DNA of 64,000 nucleotides. Source: Nocardioides massiliensis (GTDB taxonomy: Bacteria; Actinomycetota; Actinomycetes; Propionibacteriales; Nocardioidaceae). Where the stretch lies: contig NZ_JAUSQM010000001.1 of NCBI RefSeq assembly GCF_030811215.1, positions 2,170,001-2,234,000 on the forward strand, written 5' to 3'. How positions within the stretch are numbered: the stretch's first letter is position 1; each line of letters begins with the position of its first letter. Of this stretch, positions 34,729-49,997 are shown piece after piece. The position numbers and the translations under genes were made by a program. The notes below the pieces were generated by a model that was not told the DNA's origin, searched no databases, and saw nothing but the letters and a program-made list of their open reading frames with translations.

Positions 34729-36348
34729 GTGACCGAGACCACAGCTCCCGCGCCCCAGTCCAGCTCGACCGCCGCTCGGCCGCTCAACCTGGCCGACGTG
34801 TTCGAGGTGATCGCGGATGCCGTGCCCGACCGGGCCGCGATCATCACGATGGACGGCACCTATACCTATCGCGACATCGACACCCGCGCCTCGCGGCTGG
34901 CCAACCACCTGTTGTCGCTCGGCGTGCAGCCGGGCGACCACGTCGCCGTGCACTCGAAGAACCGGATCGAGTGGGTCGAGGCGTTCTACGGCTGCTTCAA
35001 GGCGCGCGTCGTGCCGATCAACATCAACTACAAGTACCTGCGCGAGGAGCTGCAGTATCTCTACAGCAACTCCGACTCCGTGGTGGCGCTGATCGCTCCC
35101 GAGCACGTCGCCGCGGTCGCCGAGCTCGACGTGCCGAAGCTGCGGCACACGCTCGTCTTCGGCGACGACTACGAGGCGGCCCTCGCGGCCGCTTCGCCCG
35201 AGCGGCCCACGGGGAACGGGCGCTGCGGTGACGACCACTACGTGCTCTACACCGGCGGCACCACCGGCAACCCCAAGGGCGTGGTCTGGCGCCATGAGGA
35301 CTGGATCCTCGCCGCGCTGAACGCGGGGCGTTTCGGTGCTCCCATCGAGTCGGTCGAGCAGCTCGGGCAGGAGGCGGCCGCCAACGAGAGCCCCATGGTG
35401 CTGCTCGCACTCGGACCGATGATGCATGGGGGCAGCCAGTGGACGATGGCCAACGGCCACGTCGCCGGCCAGTCGATGGCGCTCTACACCGAGGCGTCGT
35501 TCTCGGCCGAGACCGCGATGGAGCTCGTGCAGCACGCCGGCGTCACGTCGCTGACCTTCCTCGGCGACGCGATGGGACGTCCCGTCGCCGACGCGATCCT
35601 CGCCGAGCCCGACCGGTGGGACCTGTCCAAGCTCATCTCGATCTCCAACGGCGCGGCGCCGCTGTCGGACGGCGTGCGGGCCCAGCTGCGCGAGGCGCTG
35701 CCGGGCCGCTTCATCCTCGACACGTACGGCGCCTCGGAGTCCGGCGCCACCGCGTCGCGGATCGACGACGGCAAGGACGGCCCGGTCGGCCCGCCGCGCT
35801 TCGGCGCGAGCGACGACGTCGAGGTCTTCGACCCGGTCGACTTCACCCCGTGTCCGGTGGGCGTCGACGGGATGTTGGGACGCACGGGGCCGATCCCGCT
35901 GGGCTACTACAACGACCCGGTCAAGACCGCGGCGACCTTCAAGGAGATCGGTGGCAAGCGGTGGTCGATCCCGGGTGACTTCGCGCGCCGCGAGGAGGAC
36001 GGGACGATCGCGGTCCTGGGTCGTGGATCGGTCTGCATCAACACCGGCGGTGAGAAGGTCCATCCCGAGGAGGTGGAGTCCGCCCTGTTGCGCCACGCCG
36101 ACGTCTTCGACGCGGTCGTGGTCGGCACCCCGCACGACCGTTGGGGCCAGCAGGTGACCGCGCTCGTGCAGCTGCGTGATGGCGCGGAGGCCACCGCCGA
36201 GCAGATCCGCGAGCACGTGAAGTCCCTGCTGGCGAACTACAAGGCGCCCAAGGAAGTGCTCTTCGTGTCCCACGTCCCGCGGACCCCGGTCAGCAAGGTC
36301 GACTACCCGGCCAGCACCAAGCTCGCCCTGGATCTCCTGAGCGACTGA
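34729..36348 (+). CDS. Acyl-CoA synthetase, FadD19-like
   Basis: 539 residues from GTG 34729. ANL-family motifs: YTGGTTGNPKGV (P-loop, about residue 177), YGASES near 338, GDFAR near 412, and the C-terminal lysine region. The segments WRHEDW, GDAMGRPVADA and GRGSVCINTGGEKVHPEEVE resemble FadD19/FadD17-type enzymes, which activate sterol side chains or branched fatty acids in mycobacteria and rhodococci. It forms an acyl-AMP and then the CoA thioester. The gene stands alone behind a KstR-like palindrome and ends inside an octamer repeat that supplies its stop codon. Confidence 0.9.
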   Translation: MTETTAPAPQSSSTAARPLNLADVFEVIADAVPDRAAIITMDGTYTYRDIDTRASRLANHLLSLGVQPGDHVAVHSKNRIEWVEAFYGCFKARVVPININYKYLREELQYLYSNSDSVVALIAPEHVAAVAELDVPKLRHTLVFGDDYEAALAAASPERPTGNGRCGDDHYVLYTGGTTGNPKGVVWRHEDWILAALNAGRFGAPIESVEQLGQEAAANESPMVLLALGPMMHGGSQWTMANGHVAGQSMALYTEASFSAETAMELVQHAGVTSLTFLGDAMGRPVADAILAEPDRWDLSKLISISNGAAPLSDGVRAQLREALPGRFILDTYGASESGATASRIDDGKDGPVGPPRFGASDDVEVFDPVDFTPCPVGVDGMLGRTGPIPLGYYNDPVKTAATFKEIGGKRWSIPGDFARREEDGTIAVLGRGSVCINTGGEKVHPEEVESALLRHADVFDAVVVGTPHDRWGQQVTALVQLRDGAEATAEQIREHVKSLLANYKAPKEVLFVSHVPRTPVSKVDYPASTKLALDLLSD

Positions 36349-36377
36349 GCGACTGAGCGACTGAGCGACTGAGCGGC
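36338..36377. repeat. Octamer tandem repeat TGAGCGAC x4 plus one degenerate copy
   Basis: Four perfect copies (36338-36369) and TGAGCGGC (36370-36377). The acyl-CoA synthetase ends in copy 1 and its TGA stop is the start of copy 2. Eight bases is not a multiple of three, so loss of copies would change the reading frame at the C-terminus. Confidence 0.85.
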
Positions 36378-36381
36378 GATC

Positions 36382-36422
36382 CCTGACACCTTGTCTTGAC
36401 TCGTTCAAGACAAGGTGTCAGG
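36382..36422. promoter_or_regulatory. FurA-box-like perfect inverted repeat upstream of furA
   Basis: The 18-base arms (36382-36399 and 36405-36422) are perfectly complementary around CTCGT. The centre TCTTGACTcgTTCaAGA resembles the binding site described for mycobacterial FurA upstream of furA-katG. CAGGCT at 36419-36424, seven bases before the ATG, is a candidate -10, so bound FurA would cover the promoter. As RNA it could also act as a terminator for the upstream gene. Confidence 0.75.
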
Positions 36423-36431
36423 CTTGGCGCC

Positions 36432-39186
<2,755 letters not shown>

Positions 39187-39204
39187 GCATCGACGCGATC
39201 GAGG

Positions 39205-39236
39205 GCGCCCGGTCAGCCGACAGGCTGGCCGGGCGC
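39205..39236. terminator. Terminator between katG and the dimethylargininase gene
   Basis: A 14-bp stem (GCGCCCGGTCAGCC with GGCTGGCCGGGCGC, one G-T pair) encloses GACA, 19 bases after the katG stop. It overlaps the last codons of the convergent gene, so it can serve both directions. Confidence 0.75.
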
Positions 39237-40007
39237 TTCGCGTAGCCGGACCGAGAGGCAGGTGACGCAGCCCTCGAGCTTCTCGAACTCGGAGATGTCG
39301 ACGGCGACGATCTGCAGTCCCCGCTCACGCAGCAGCTGTGCCGTGCGCGGCGCGGAGGTGGACATCAGCACGGTGGACTCGTCGAGTACGACGACGTGGC
39401 TGCCCGGCTCCTCGGGGACCTCCAGGACCTCGGTCCACGGGAACGAGTCCTCGTGCAGCGGCGGGTGGACCAGGACGGTGCCGTCGGGCAGCGCGGTGAC
39501 CGCGGACTTCAGGTGCAGCACCTTGGTGAGGGGGACGCCGTGCACGCGCGCGCCGCGCGGCTCCAGCAGGGCGGCCAGCTGGTCGACGGCTTCGGAGTTG
39601 GTGCGGCCTCCGAGGCCGACCCAGACGTCGGCACCGTGCTTGAGCACGTCACCGCCGTCGAGCGTGCCCGGCGCTTCGATGAGGGCGATCTCGTAGCCCA
39701 GCTCGCGCAGCACCGCCTCGGTGCCGGCCGGCTCGGGACGGCGCTCCTCCGCGCCCGGCAGCGCGATGATCGCGAGGTCGCCGTACATCAGGACGGTGTC
39801 CTCGACGAACGCCGAGTCCGGGCAGTCGTCGGCCGCCGGCACCTCCACGGTCTCCCAGCCGTGGTCGCGCAACGCCGCGACGTAGCCCTCCCACTGCCGG
39901 CGGGCGAGGTCGGCATCGGCCGCCGTGCGCTCGATGTGGGTCACGAGGCCCTCGGCCATGCGTGAGGACGGCGGGCGGACGAGCGCGCGAGGCGAGGAGG
40001 CGGTCAT
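39213..40007 (-). CDS. Dimethylarginine dimethylaminohydrolase (DDAH)
   Basis: 264 residues. The family hydrolyses N-omega-methylated arginines to citrulline and methylamines through a catalytic cysteine. Visible features: the acidic PDSAFVEDT and GTLDGGDV substrate loops (the second near residue 117), the active-site histidine in VLHLKSAVT near 165, and the nucleophile in EGCVTCLSVRL near 250. The length matches Pseudomonas and actinobacterial DDAH. It starts 17 bases after gdhA on the same strand and is probably co-transcribed, which would link arginine-derivative breakdown to nitrogen metabolism. Confidence 0.92.
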   Translation of the reverse strand: MTASSPRALVRPPSSRMAEGLVTHIERTAADADLARRQWEGYVAALRDHGWETVEVPAADDCPDSAFVEDTVLMYGDLAIIALPGAEERRPEPAGTEAVLRELGYEIALIEAPGTLDGGDVLKHGADVWVGLGGRTNSEAVDQLAALLEPRGARVHGVPLTKVLHLKSAVTALPDGTVLVHPPLHEDSFPWTEVLEVPEEPGSHVVVLDESTVLMSTSAPRTAQLLRERGLQIVAVDISEFEKLEGCVTCLSVRLREAPGQPVG

Positions 40008-40024
40008 GGCTTCGACGACCCGGC

Positions 40025-41909
<1,885 letters not shown>

Positions 41910-41915
41910 GTCCGC

Positions 41916-41921
41916 AGTATC
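41916..41921 (-). promoter_or_regulatory. GATACT -10 candidate before the YflT-domain gene
   Basis: GATACT is followed by six bases (GCGGAC) and the ATG, again with no ribosome site. Confidence 0.35.
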
Positions 41922-41964
41922 CCCGCACGCGGGATCACGGAACCCGGCGTGGGACCATGGATGC

Positions 41965-42426
41965 ATGGCGGAGAACGTTCCTACGCGGGTGGAGATCGAC
42001 GGCGGCGTCCTGGTCGGTGACGACGGGTCGGCGTCGGCAGGACGAGCAGTGCGCTACGCGCTCGAGGAGGCCCGGCGCCGCGGTGCGCCCCTGCACGTCG
42101 TGCGGGCGTTCTCCATCACCAGTGCCGAGCGCCCGGCCGACGCCCCGCACGGCTACGCGCCGTCGCTGGCCGAGCTCGCCGCTGCCACCAAGCAGGCGAC
42201 CGAGGACCGCGTACGCCGTCTGGTCGGCGAGGTCGGTGACGTGACCATCGAGGTGCACGTCCCCTACGGCCCGGCAGCCCAGTGCCTCATCGACGCCTCG
42301 GCCCACGCCGACGTCGTGGTGGTCGGCGCGCGCGGACGCGGCGGGTTCGCCACCCTCCTGCTCGGCTCGGTCGCCGACCAGGTCATCCGGCACGCCGACG
42401 CACCCGTCGTGGTCGTCCGGAAGTGA
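41965..42426 (+). CDS. Universal stress protein (UspA family)
   Basis: 153 residues from ATG 41965. A single Usp domain: the N-terminal strand GVLVGDDGSASAGRAV and the ATP-binding pattern VVVGARGRGGFATLLLGSV near the C-terminus. The glycine-rich motif suggests nucleotide binding. Such proteins accumulate in starvation or dormancy. It is convergent with the SDR gene, with one base between the stops. Confidence 0.93.
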   Translation: MAENVPTRVEIDGGVLVGDDGSASAGRAVRYALEEARRRGAPLHVVRAFSITSAERPADAPHGYAPSLAELAAATKQATEDRVRRLVGEVGDVTIEVHVPYGPAAQCLIDASAHADVVVVGARGRGGFATLLLGSVADQVIRHADAPVVVVRK

Positions 42427-42427
42427 G

Positions 42428-43234
42428 TCAGGCGATCGTCATGCCGCCGTCGACGGCGAGCGTCTGACCGGTGATGTAGCCGGCGGCGTCGCTGGCGAGG
42501 AAGACCGCGGTCGCGGCGAGCTCGCGCGGGTCGCCCTTGCGGCCCGCCGGGATCCGGTCGCGCTGCGACTCGAGGTAGCCGGGCGGGTACTGGTCGGTCA
42601 TCTCCGAGGTGAAGAACCCCGGCGCGATCGCGTTGACCCGGATGCCCTTGCGGCCGGTCCACTGCTGCGCCAGGTCGCGCGTGAGACCGATGACGGCCGC
42701 CTTCGACGCGGCGTACGCCGCCTGGGGGAGGCCGGCGGTGGTGAGGCCGAGCACCGAGGAGATGTTGATGATGCTGCTGCCGGGCTGCATGACCCGGCCG
42801 CAGGCCTGGGCCATCCAGTAGGACCCGTTGAGGTTGATGTCGACGACCTGGCGGAACTGCTCGGGGGTCTCGCGGGTCGCGGGGACCGCCGTGCCGATGC
42901 CCGCGTTGTTGACCAGCACGTCGACGCGGCCGAGCTCGCTCATCGCCGCATCGACCAGGCGCTGGCAGTCCTCCGGCGACGAGACGTCGGTCGCCACCGA
43001 GACCGCCCGGCGGCCGTGCTTCTCGACCAGGGCGGCGGTCTCCGCCAGCCGGTCCACGCGACGCGCACCCAGCACGACGTCGGCGCCGGCCTCGGCGAGC
43101 ACCTCGGCGAAGACCACGCCGAGGCCCGACGATGCTCCGGTCACGATCGCGACGCGACCGTCGAGGCGCAGCAGGTCGGCGAGCGGGCGGGAGACCGGCT
43201 GCTGGGTGGTGGGGGTCGTGGCGGGTTCGGTCAC
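42428..43234 (-). CDS. SDR family NAD(P)-dependent oxidoreductase
   Basis: 268 residues from GTG 43234. Classical short-chain dehydrogenase motifs: TGASSGLG (cofactor loop, near residue 33), NNAG near 108, the catalytic serine in NISSVLG, and YAASK near 173. The C-terminal FFTSEMTDQYPPGY and GQTLAVDGGMT are typical of 3-oxoacyl-reductase or gluconate-5-dehydrogenase-like SDRs. Substrate is not deducible. The N-terminal 20 residues are Thr/Pro-rich. Confidence 0.9.
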   Translation of the reverse strand: MTEPATTPTTQQPVSRPLADLLRLDGRVAIVTGASSGLGVVFAEVLAEAGADVVLGARRVDRLAETAALVEKHGRRAVSVATDVSSPEDCQRLVDAAMSELGRVDVLVNNAGIGTAVPATRETPEQFRQVVDINLNGSYWMAQACGRVMQPGSSIINISSVLGLTTAGLPQAAYAASKAAVIGLTRDLAQQWTGRKGIRVNAIAPGFFTSEMTDQYPPGYLESQRDRIPAGRKGDPRELAATAVFLASDAAGYITGQTLAVDGGMTIA

Positions 43235-43287
43235 GGGTGCTCCTGGGACGGGTTCAGCGGGACGGGACGAGGGAGAAGAGGGAGCGC

Positions 43288-44256
43288 TCAGTGCTCGGCG
43301 GCCTGCCGGGCCGCCCACGCGCTTGCGACCATCGAGCGCAGGTCGTGGCGCATCTGCCACTGCAGGTCACGCGCCGCGCTCTCGCCGGTCGCGACGATCT
43401 GGGCGGGGTCGCCGGGACGCCGGTCGGCGACCTCGGGAGTGAAGTCGATGCCGGTGACCTCGGCGACGGTGTCCATGATCTGGCGCACCGAGCTGCCGGT
43501 GCCGCTGCCGAGGTTGTAGACGGCCTCGAGGTCGTCACCGTCGGCCAAGCGGCGGGCCGCGACGACGTGGGCGTCGGCGAGGTCGGCGACGTGGATGTAG
43601 TCGCGCACGCAGGTGCCGTCGGGGGTGGGGTAGTCGGTGCCGTAGATCCGCGGGGTGCGTCCGGCCATCAGCGCGTCGAAGACCAGCGGGAAGAGGTTGT
43701 GCGGGCTGGTGTCGTAGAGGTGGTCCGCGCCCGACCCGACGACGTTGAAGTAGCGCAGCGAGGTGTGGCGCAGCCCGGTGGCGCGCGCCTGGTCGCGGAT
43801 CAGCCACTCGCCGATCAGCTTCGACTCGCCGTACGGCGACTCCGGGCTGGTCGGGGTCTGCTCGGTCACCACGTCGACGTCCGGGGTGCCGAACACCGCC
43901 GCGCTGGAGGAGAAGACGAGGTGCGAGACGTCCGCGGTCTCCATCGCCTGCAGCAGCCGCTGGGTGCCGGTGACGTTCTGCTCGTAGGTGTGCAGCGGGC
44001 GGTCGACCGAGACCCCGGCGTACTTGAACCCCGCCACGTGCACCACGCCGGCGATCTGGTGCTCGGCGAAGACCCGGGCCAGGAGGTCGGCGTCGAGGAT
44101 CGAGCCCTCGACGAACGGCACGTCGTCGGGCACGAAGTGCCGGTGGCCGCTGGAGAGGTCGTCGAGGACGACGGTCGCGATCCCGACGTCGGCGAAGGAG
44201 GCGACGATGTGAGCGCCGATGTAGCCGGCGCCCCCGGTCACGAGCCAGGAGTCCAT
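43288..44256 (-). CDS. galE: UDP-glucose 4-epimerase
   Basis: 322 residues from ATG 44256. Extended SDR fold with GGAGYIGAHIV at the N-terminus, the catalytic YxxxK in SPYGESK near residue 143, SSAAVFG, and the sugar-binding YFNVVGSGAD and IYGTDYPTPDGTCVRDYIHV segments that distinguish GalE. It interconverts UDP-glucose and UDP-galactose for cell-surface polysaccharide. It is divergent from leuS and 53 bases upstream of the SDR gene. Confidence 0.95.
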   Translation of the reverse strand: MDSWLVTGGAGYIGAHIVASFADVGIATVVLDDLSSGHRHFVPDDVPFVEGSILDADLLARVFAEHQIAGVVHVAGFKYAGVSVDRPLHTYEQNVTGTQRLLQAMETADVSHLVFSSSAAVFGTPDVDVVTEQTPTSPESPYGESKLIGEWLIRDQARATGLRHTSLRYFNVVGSGADHLYDTSPHNLFPLVFDALMAGRTPRIYGTDYPTPDGTCVRDYIHVADLADAHVVAARRLADGDDLEAVYNLGSGTGSSVRQIMDTVAEVTGIDFTPEVADRRPGDPAQIVATGESAARDLQWQMRHDLRSMVASAWAARQAAEH

Positions 44257-44262
44257 GACCCG

Positions 44263-44268
44263 ACCCTA
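44263..44268 (-). promoter_or_regulatory. TAGGGT -10 element before galE
   Basis: On the minus strand TAGGGT is followed by CGGGTC and the ATG. There is no separate ribosome site. Confidence 0.45.
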
Positions 44269-44360
44269 GACCGGGGAGTGGCCTGCTCGGCGGAAGGCCG
44301 GCGCGGAGTACGATGCCGGGCGGTCGCGGATCAGATCAGCAATCAGACGAGGAGCCCGTG

Positions 44361-46889
<2,529 letters not shown>

Positions 46890-46907
46890 GTCCCACGCGC
46901 CCCAAGT

Positions 46908-46927
46908 TTCGCTACATGTGTAGTGAA
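46908..46927. repeat. Palindrome copy 1 after leuS (imperfect)
   Basis: TTCGCTACATGTGTAGTGAA, a two-mismatch palindrome, is followed by TTTGG. It is a close relative of the perfect copy at 46969 and lies 18 bases after the leuS stop. Confidence 0.75.
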
Positions 46928-46968
46928 TTTGGCCGACACGCCGACTGGAACGTGTACGAGGCGGTGAG

Positions 46969-46988
46969 TTCGCTACACGTGTAGCGAA
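46969..46988. repeat. Palindrome copy 2 after leuS (perfect 20 bp)
   Basis: TTCGCTACACGTGTAGCGAA is perfectly self-complementary and is followed by TTTGC. It lies 61 bases from copy 1 and 13 bases before the convergent serine hydrolase stop. It could form a hairpin terminator or bind a dimeric protein. Confidence 0.8.
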
Positions 46989-47001
46989 TTTGCGGCCCGC
47001 C

Positions 47002-48129
47002 TCACGCCAACGGGGTGCGGGCGTGGTCGAGGGTGTCGCGGGCGAGCTCCCAGGCGGACCAGACGCCGTCCTCGAGGTTGGAGACGAGGGCGTAGGTGAG
47101 GTCGGCGTCGGGGACGTGCTCGACGACGGCTGAGGCGCCGGCGTTGATGCCGTCCTTGGCCCAGGAGGCGACGGAGCCGTCGGCGCGGACGGCGACCTCG
47201 GTCCCGAAGCCCATCCACATCGAAACGTTGGTGGGGTCCTCGCGCTCGTAGTGCTCGACCTGCGGCGCGCAGAAGGAGGCGCTGAGCTCGGGACCGAGCA
47301 GCTCGTGGTTGCGGATGGCTTCGACGAACCGCGCCAGGTCGGCGGCGGTGCAGTGCGCGCCGCCGTCGGGGGAGCCGAGGGGCGGGTAGGAGTAGATGTT
47401 CTGCCGCCAGCCGGTGATCGCCTCGTCCTCGTCTAGCACCGGGTCCCAGCCCTCGGCAACGGGCGGACCGTCCGTGGTCTCGCGCATGTGGAAGAAGCCG
47501 GCGCCGTCCATGCCGGCGCGGGCGAAGACGTGCTCGCGCACGTGGTCGCGGTACGTCGACCCGGTCAGCTCCTCGACCACGAGGCCGGCCAGCACGAAGG
47601 CGACGTTGCAGTAGCGCACGTCGGTGCCGGGCGGGACCCGCGGCGGCTTGTGGGCGAACCCGGGGAAGAAGTCGCGGGTCGTGGTCACGCCGTAGTTGGG
47701 CCGGTCGACGAACAGCTCCTCGTAGCTCTCCCCGGCCTCCTCGTCGGCGTCGTCGGCGATGCCGCTGGTGTGGGTGAGCAGGTGGCGCACGGTCACGTCG
47801 TCGCGCACAGTGGTGTCGGAGAGGTCGACCAGGCCGGTGATCGGCGCGTCGAGGTCGAGCCGCCCGGCCTCGACCAGCTGCAGCACGGCGACGCTGGTGA
47901 ACAGCTTCGTCACCGACGCCACGTCGAAGCGGGTATCGAGCGTGACCGGCACGTGCCAGCGTCGGGTCGCCACGCCGTACGCCGTGTGCAGCAGGTCCGT
48001 ACCTCCGTGGCGCACCAGGGCGACTCCGGAGAAGAGGTCGCGCTCGGCGAGCGCGCCGAGATGCTCGTCGAGGGCGGTGACGAAGCGGTTGATGCGGAGG
48101 TCGGGGCCGGGCGCGGTGTCGGACACCAC
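47002..48129 (-). CDS. Serine hydrolase, beta-lactamase class C / esterase family
   Basis: 375 residues from GTG 48129; GTG 48126 is possible. The nucleophile motif SVTK (SxxK) is near residue 72, the tyrosine motif is in YCNV near 170, and a late KDG (AKDGINAG) replaces the usual KTG. No signal peptide is visible, which suggests a cytoplasmic esterase or peptidase rather than a secreted beta-lactamase. Before the insertion sequence landed, its start was six bases after the stop of the NAD(P)-binding gene at 49994, so it was the second gene of an operon. It is now separated from that gene by 1.9 kb. Confidence 0.9.
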   Translation of the reverse strand: MVSDTAPGPDLRINRFVTALDEHLGALAERDLFSGVALVRHGGTDLLHTAYGVATRRWHVPVTLDTRFDVASVTKLFTSVAVLQLVEAGRLDLDAPITGLVDLSDTTVRDDVTVRHLLTHTSGIADDADEEAGESYEELFVDRPNYGVTTTRDFFPGFAHKPPRVPPGTDVRYCNVAFVLAGLVVEELTGSTYRDHVREHVFARAGMDGAGFFHMRETTDGPPVAEGWDPVLDEDEAITGWRQNIYSYPPLGSPDGGAHCTAADLARFVEAIRNHELLGPELSASFCAPQVEHYEREDPTNVSMWMGFGTEVAVRADGSVASWAKDGINAGASAVVEHVPDADLTYALVSNLEDGVWSAWELARDTLDHARTPLA

Positions 48130-48135
48130 GCGAGC

Positions 48136-48139
48136 CTAG
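48136..48139. repeat. Target-site duplication CTAG, left copy
   Basis: CTAG directly abuts the left inverted repeat of the IS element and is repeated at 49994-49997 on the other side. Confidence 0.85.
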
Positions 48140-48154
48140 GAGACTGCTGAACAA
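48140..48154. repeat. IS left terminal inverted repeat
   Basis: GAGACTGCTGAACAA; identical to the reverse complement of the right end, after which the two ends diverge. Confidence 0.92.
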
Positions 48155-48325
48155 GGTGGGGTCTTGGTGCGCGTGTGGGCGTGGACGGCGGGCGGAACGC
48201 CGCCAAGGCCGTCGAGCGGCGTGTTTGGGTCAGCACTCGTGAGTACGACAACGGGGTCGTTCCGCCCGCCTGTGAGCCATCGTGCGCGGCTCAGGGACGG
48301 GTGGCAAGGCCCCCGGGGGCCTGTT

Positions 48326-49930
48326 TCAGGCCAGTACCCAGGTTCCGTTGGTGTTGGTCAGCCCCATCGCGAGCAGGCGGCGCAGGTTGAGCGCGGCGAC
48401 GCGGTGGTGGAGCCAGTTGTTGTTCTTCTCGATCCCTCGGTATGGCACTCGTCGGGCGCCGCGGGTGAGCCAGGCGATGGAGCGTTCGACCATCGGCCGG
48501 TGCTGGCGATATGCGGCCTGGAAACCTTCGTCGGCGGCTCGTTGACGGTGCTCGCGCAGGAGGTGGGCGTGCTCGTGGATCTTGATGCTGCGACCCGCCG
48601 CTGAGGTGGTGCACCGCTCGCGTAGTGGGCAACCACGGCACGCGGTCCCGAACGTTGCGTAGTTCTTCGCGGTGACCTGGCGCGTGACTCCTGCCGGACA
48701 GGTCAGGGTGCCGGCGGCGGTGTCGTGGGTGAAGTCATCGATGGTGAACCCGCCCTCGACCGCTGGGCGCAGCGGCCGCGGCTTCAGCAGCGGCCGCCAC
48801 TGGTTGTCGTTGAGCTCATCAAGCATGTCGCCACTGGCATAGGCAGAATCGCCCAGCACCTCAATGCCGTTCCCGTTCTCGTCATTGTTCTCGCTGATCG
48901 TCAGATCAGCGGTGACGAGCCGAGCTCCCACGCTCGCATCAGAAGTCCCCGCCCCGTTGGCCTTGGTCAACTCACACACCGTGCTCAGCCCGGTGTCCGG
49001 TTCGACCACCAGGTGGGCTTTGAACCCGTCCTGGCGCCGTTCGCGGGACTTGTGGGCATGCCGGGTGTCGGGATCGACGGTCGAGATCACCCGGTCCGGC
49101 GCGGTCCGGCGCGCGATGCGCCACCGCCCGTCGGTGCCGTCAGAGCCCTCCGCGGGCTCGACGTCTTGGCCGGCAATCAGGGCCAGCAACGCGACCGCAT
49201 CAGCGGCCTTGCCGCCCTCGGCGGTGATCGCCTCGACATCAAGTCCGGCGAGCAGCGCGAGCGCGTCTCCCACCAGCGCGGTGACCAGCTCCTCGCGAGC
49301 GGCCTGGTCGTCCCAAGCGATCGACGGTTTGCCGGGCTGGTCGTAGTCCTGGCCGGTCAGTGTCGCCAGCCGGGTGCACACAGTCGCGATCAGATCCTTT
49401 GCGCCCGGCACCTCGCGGCCAACGCGGCGGATCTGGGCGATCAGCTGCGTGACGGTGTCTTGGCGGGCGACCGCGTCATCGAGGATCGTGGAATCCAGTG
49501 CCCGGCGCTGCTTGCCGACCACCGCCCCGGTTTCGGTGATGACCTCGCGGACCACCTCGAAGATCCGCTGCGGCCGGTCGCTGGCGGCCAGCCGGCGCCG
49601 CCAGTAGGTCAACGTCGAGGGGTCGAAGCCCTTGGCGTCGATCGCATACCCGCACGCGGCTTTCCACCGCAGGTCATAGGTGAGCGCATCGATCGCTTCG
49701 CGGTCCGAATGGCCATACAGCGCCTGCAGCACGATCACCGAAGCGATCACCTCGCCCGGCATCGAGGGCCGACCGCGTCTGGAGGGGAACAGGTCGGCGA
49801 ACAACTCGCCGGGAAACAGCCGGTCGCGATGCTCGGCCAGCAACGCGAACACGCTGCCCGGCTCGAGCAGATGCCCCGCCACCGACTCCACGTCCAACAA
49901 CTCACGCTGACGATCCGCCTCACCCTGCAC
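48326..49930 (-). CDS. IS1182-family transposase
   Basis: 534 residues, complete. The N-terminal DUF772-type region (LFPGELFADLFPSRRGRPSMPGEV, then ALYGHSDREAIDAL) and the DDE catalytic core are present: the first Asp is in ALDSTILDDAV near residue 145, a later one in EVLGDSAYASGD near 360, and the Glu follows in MVERSIAWLTRGARR near 488. A zinc-like cysteine group CRGCPLRERC lies near 430. The family is known for 4-bp target duplications, as seen here. It is encoded in the same direction as the interrupted operon. Confidence 0.95.
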   Translation of the reverse strand: MQGEADRQRELLDVESVAGHLLEPGSVFALLAEHRDRLFPGELFADLFPSRRGRPSMPGEVIASVIVLQALYGHSDREAIDALTYDLRWKAACGYAIDAKGFDPSTLTYWRRRLAASDRPQRIFEVVREVITETGAVVGKQRRALDSTILDDAVARQDTVTQLIAQIRRVGREVPGAKDLIATVCTRLATLTGQDYDQPGKPSIAWDDQAAREELVTALVGDALALLAGLDVEAITAEGGKAADAVALLALIAGQDVEPAEGSDGTDGRWRIARRTAPDRVISTVDPDTRHAHKSRERRQDGFKAHLVVEPDTGLSTVCELTKANGAGTSDASVGARLVTADLTISENNDENGNGIEVLGDSAYASGDMLDELNDNQWRPLLKPRPLRPAVEGGFTIDDFTHDTAAGTLTCPAGVTRQVTAKNYATFGTACRGCPLRERCTTSAAGRSIKIHEHAHLLREHRQRAADEGFQAAYRQHRPMVERSIAWLTRGARRVPYRGIEKNNNWLHHRVAALNLRRLLAMGLTNTNGTWVLA

Positions 49931-49978
49931 AACCCAAGGATCCCAGCACCCGCACGCCGCCCCGGTCAGGCGCGCGGA

Positions 49979-49993
49979 TTGTTCAGCAGTCTC
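49979..49993. repeat. IS right terminal inverted repeat
   Basis: TTGTTCAGCAGTCTC, complement of the left end. Confidence 0.92.
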
Positions 49994-49997
49994 CTAG
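49994..49997. repeat. Target-site duplication CTAG, right copy
   Basis: The duplicated CTAG contains the TAG stop codon of the minus-strand gene that ends here, so the insertion left that reading frame intact. Confidence 0.85.

Larger units (their letters stand above)
48140..49993 (-). mobile_element. IS1182-like insertion sequence, complete
   Basis: 1,854 bp bounded by 15-bp perfect terminal inverted repeats GAGACTGCTGAACAA (48140-48154 and the complement at 49979-49993) and flanked by CTAG duplications (48136-48139, 49994-49997). It carries one intact transposase gene on the minus strand. The 186 bases between the transposase stop and the left end hold no gene. Intact ends, duplication and reading frame point to a recent, probably still mobile copy. 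Confidence 0.95.

Noticed and set aside
44257-44360. T-box riboswitch before leuS
   Set aside because: The 104-base gap is too short, includes the galE promoter, and has no T-box consensus or specifier stem.
46908-46988. CRISPR array
   Set aside because: Only two palindromic copies, no regular spacers, no cas genes in the window.
47002-48129. Secreted beta-lactamase
   Set aside because: No signal peptide and an atypical third motif (KDG); an esterase-like serine hydrolase is more consistent.
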